Below are positions 62,629 to 64,000 of a DNA stretch of 64,000 bases, in pieces. Below the pieces are notes generated by a model, which saw only the letters and a list, made by a program, of their open reading frames with translations, was not told the origin of the DNA and did no database searches. Numbering within the stretch: position 1 is the first letter of the stretch; every line of letters begins with the position of its first letter. Source of the stretch: Halocynthiibacter namhaensis (GTDB lineage: Bacteria > Pseudomonadota > Alphaproteobacteria > Rhodobacterales > Rhodobacteraceae); the NCBI RefSeq assembly GCF_000812685.1, contig NZ_JWIF01000040.1, forward strand, positions 78,657-142,656, written 5' to 3'. Position numbers and translations under genes: made by a program.

Positions 62629-62872
62629 TCAGGAATTATCAACTTCTTTGATCTTGCCAATTACCCGGCGCATGTATTCGAGGAACGCTTGCGTCTCATC
62701 TTGGGAAAGATCGGCGAGCACCTCTTCGTTGATCTGCATTGCTGCCTGATAGGCCGCCTCACGGATTGAACGCGCTGGGTCGGTAAGGTGGATGGTTCGC
62801 GCCCGTGCATCCGCTGGGTGTTCTTTGCGCACGATGAGTCCATCCCTCTCCATCCTCGTCAACGTATGGTCT
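62629..62872 (-). pseudogene. MarR-family regulator remnant (C-terminal part)
   Basis: About 80 residues remain: the recognition-helix end and wing (HTLTRMERDGLIVRKEHPAD, ARARTIHLTDPARS) and the C-terminal dimer helix. The N-terminal half is missing. The break coincides with the end of the IS3-family element at about 62873, where the reading frame enters the insertion and meets a stop. The missing part may lie beyond the window. Confidence 0.78.
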
Positions 62873-62904
62873 TGTCACGGTTACGTTCCGGTCTCTCAAC
62901 TCAT

Positions 62905-63762
62905 TTAGGCAGCCTTTCGTTCGAAGGCCAAGGGGCTTTTGCCACCTAACGATGAATGACGCCGTCGTGGATTATAGAACCCATTGATATACTGGAAGAT
63001 GGCCCCTTCAGTCTGGCGTCTGGTTTCCCAGCGGTTGCGCCAGATCAGCTCTGCCTTGAGCGATTTGAAGAACGTTTCCACCATGGAATTGTCGTAGCAA
63101 TTTCCTTTTCCGCTCATCGAGACTTTGAAGCCATGCTTTGACAACCGCTTCTGGTAGTCATGTGAGCAGTATTGCGTTCCACGATCTGTGTGGTGAATGC
63201 AGCCCTTGGGAGGTTGTCGCATGGCCACGGCCATGTCCAACGCCTGGATCGCCAGATCTCGCTTCATACGATTACTGACAGCCCAGCCGATGACGCGCCG
63301 AGAATAGAGATCTAAGATCACCGCCAGATAGAGCCAACCCTCGCTGGTCCAAATGTACGAGATATCACCCGCCCATTTTTGATTTGGCCCATCGGCAGAA
63401 AAATCCTGATCCAGCAAGTTGGGCGCGATGTTGAACGCATGGTTGCTGTCCGTGGTCACCTTGTATTTCTGGGTCCTGACGGTCTTGATGCCGTTCATGC
63501 GCATTAGGCGGCCAATCCGGCGGTGCCCAACCCTCAGCCCCATTTCCTGCAATTCTGCGGTCATGCGTGGTCGACCATAGCTATGCAGGCTCAGACGATG
63601 TTGCTCTCGGATATGCGCCAGAATAACCATATCGCCTCGCTGCCGCTGGCTCATCGGGCGAGCCCGCCACGCACGATAACCACGCGATGTGACCTGCATG
63701 ATACGGCAGAGAAATTCCACGGACCAAACTTCTTTCCAGGCGTCAATGAAGGCGAACCTCAC
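62905..63762 (-). CDS. IS3-family transposase OrfB (DDE domain)
   Basis: Integrase-core part of the transposase, 285 residues as a separate frame. The DDE catalytic sites are visible: WAGDISYIWTSEGWLYL (first Asp), HTDRGTQYCS (second Asp) and NCYDNSMVETFFKSLKAEL (Glu). An HTH_21-like region precedes (HSYGRPRMTAELQEMGLRV). The frame opens with GTG overlapping the orfA stop, but the functional product should be the OrfAB fusion made by frameshifting. Confidence 0.92.
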   Translation of the reverse strand: MRFAFIDAWKEVWSVEFLCRIMQVTSRGYRAWRARPMSQRQRGDMVILAHIREQHRLSLHSYGRPRMTAELQEMGLRVGHRRIGRLMRMNGIKTVRTQKYKVTTDSNHAFNIAPNLLDQDFSADGPNQKWAGDISYIWTSEGWLYLAVILDLYSRRVIGWAVSNRMKRDLAIQALDMAVAMRQPPKGCIHHTDRGTQYCSHDYQKRLSKHGFKVSMSGKGNCYDNSMVETFFKSLKAELIWRNRWETRRQTEGAIFQYINGFYNPRRRHSSLGGKSPLAFERKAA

Positions 63763-64000
63763 CGGCTTTGGCCTGCAAAGAAGATCGCCGCCTTTTTTAA
63801 TACTTCCCTCTCCTCTCGCAGCAGCCGGACTTCCTTGCGAAGGCGTTCGTTCTCTTTCTCAACGTCTTCGTGAGGACCCGACATCAGGTCATCATACTGA
63901 TGCTTTTGGACCCACTTGTTCAGCGTCGAAAGCCCAACCCCCAAATCAGAAGCCGCTTGTGGTCGTGTCAGTCCACTGGTCGTTGCGATACGCACTGCAT
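63759..64000 (-). CDS. IS3-family transposase OrfA (partial)
   Basis: The C-terminal part of OrfA; the frame stays open to the window edge, so the start is outside. It has the helix-turn-helix LTRPQAASDLGVGLSTLNKW and the leucine-zipper region ENERLRKEVRLLREEREVLK. It binds the IS ends and overlaps OrfB. Confidence 0.88.
   Translation of the reverse strand, partial: AVRIATTSGLTRPQAASDLGVGLSTLNKWVQKHQYDDLMSGPHEDVEKENERLRKEVRLLREEREVLKKAAIFFAGQSR
63792..63798 (-). other. Programmed -1 frameshift site A AAA AAG
   Basis: The heptamer lies in the right phase within orfA (TTA AAA AAG). Slipping one base back leads into the orfB frame, which is open from there. This is the usual way IS3 elements make OrfAB. 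Confidence 0.8.

Larger units (their letters stand above)
62873..64000 (-). mobile_element. IS3-family insertion sequence (partial)
   Basis: Carries overlapping orfA and orfB. The visible end begins about TGTCACGGTTACG (62873 on the plus strand), 32 bp beyond the orfB stop. The other end lies past 64000, so target duplication cannot be checked. Confidence 0.8.

Noticed and set aside
1..64000. CRISPR array, phage genes or a toxin-antitoxin operon
   Set aside because: No regularly spaced direct repeats, cas genes or phage structural genes are visible. The RatA-like gene has no antitoxin partner and fits the COQ10 role better.

Overview
The window reads as a chromosomal segment of a marine-type alphaproteobacterium, most likely Rhodobacterales (Roseobacter group). 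The basis is gene content and order: a suf cluster with two YIP1-type membrane proteins, the block dusB-ntrB-ntrC-ntrY-ntrX-trkA-trkH-hfq-hflX, an NtrC without the GAFTGA loop, a fused ispDF, and a DUF6456/DUF6477-type pair. GC content looks moderate (mid-50s %). Starts at TTG or GTG are frequent, and 4-nt stop/start overlaps are common. This is pattern recognition; no search was run.

Layout. 0-4 kb: end of the suf Fe-S cluster operon (sufC partial, sufD, two YIP1 proteins, sufS). 4.3 kb: tRNA-Arg(CCG). 4.5-13.3 kb: mostly minus strand, with a TetR regulator and PPK2, MetA (predicted acetyl-CoA type), an ATPase, a FadL porin, a DMT exporter, a YdcF protein, a monooxygenase-fold protein and GuaA. 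13.5-18 kb: a Hint-domain protein, an MttB-family methyltransferase, and a divergent pair resembling the gene transfer agent regulators rcc01866/rcc01865 (GafA) of Rhodobacter capsulatus, with a CtrA-like site between them. 18-23.5 kb: peroxiredoxin, LipA, Hpt, RatA/COQ10, CinA, PgpA, IspDF. 23.6-35.8 kb: the plus-strand nitrogen-signalling, potassium-uptake and RNA-chaperone block. 35.9-47.6 kb: penicillin acylase family, a beta-hydroxyacid dehydrogenase, SYLF lipoprotein, alanine symporter with UspA, HemB, Mfd. 47.7-57.3 kb: a four-gene overlapping operon (acyl-CoA synthetase, FrnE-like, YdjM-like, Bcr/CflA exporter), an oligopeptide-binding protein coupled to a tiny entericidin-like lipoprotein, 3-hydroxybutyrate dehydrogenase, DUF502, and pseudouridine degradation genes. 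57.5-61 kb: rpsB-tsf with a structured leader, and aroQ coupled to a solo LuxR regulator.

61-64 kb is accessory: an ISNCY-type transposase broken by one in-frame stop, a MarR-family gene cut by an insertion, and an IS3-family element that runs off the window edge with a canonical A AAA AAG frameshift site.

The least expected items lie between genes. Two short intergenic stretches look like small RNA genes, each with promoter-like boxes, hairpins and an intrinsic terminator that serves no neighbouring gene. One (minus strand, about 20961-21057) presents a CU-repeat loop and a heat-shock-like promoter; the other (plus strand, about 53738-53812) has a 17-bp-spaced promoter. The Hfq encoded here departs from the usual YKHA motif (FKGA), which matters for the same question.
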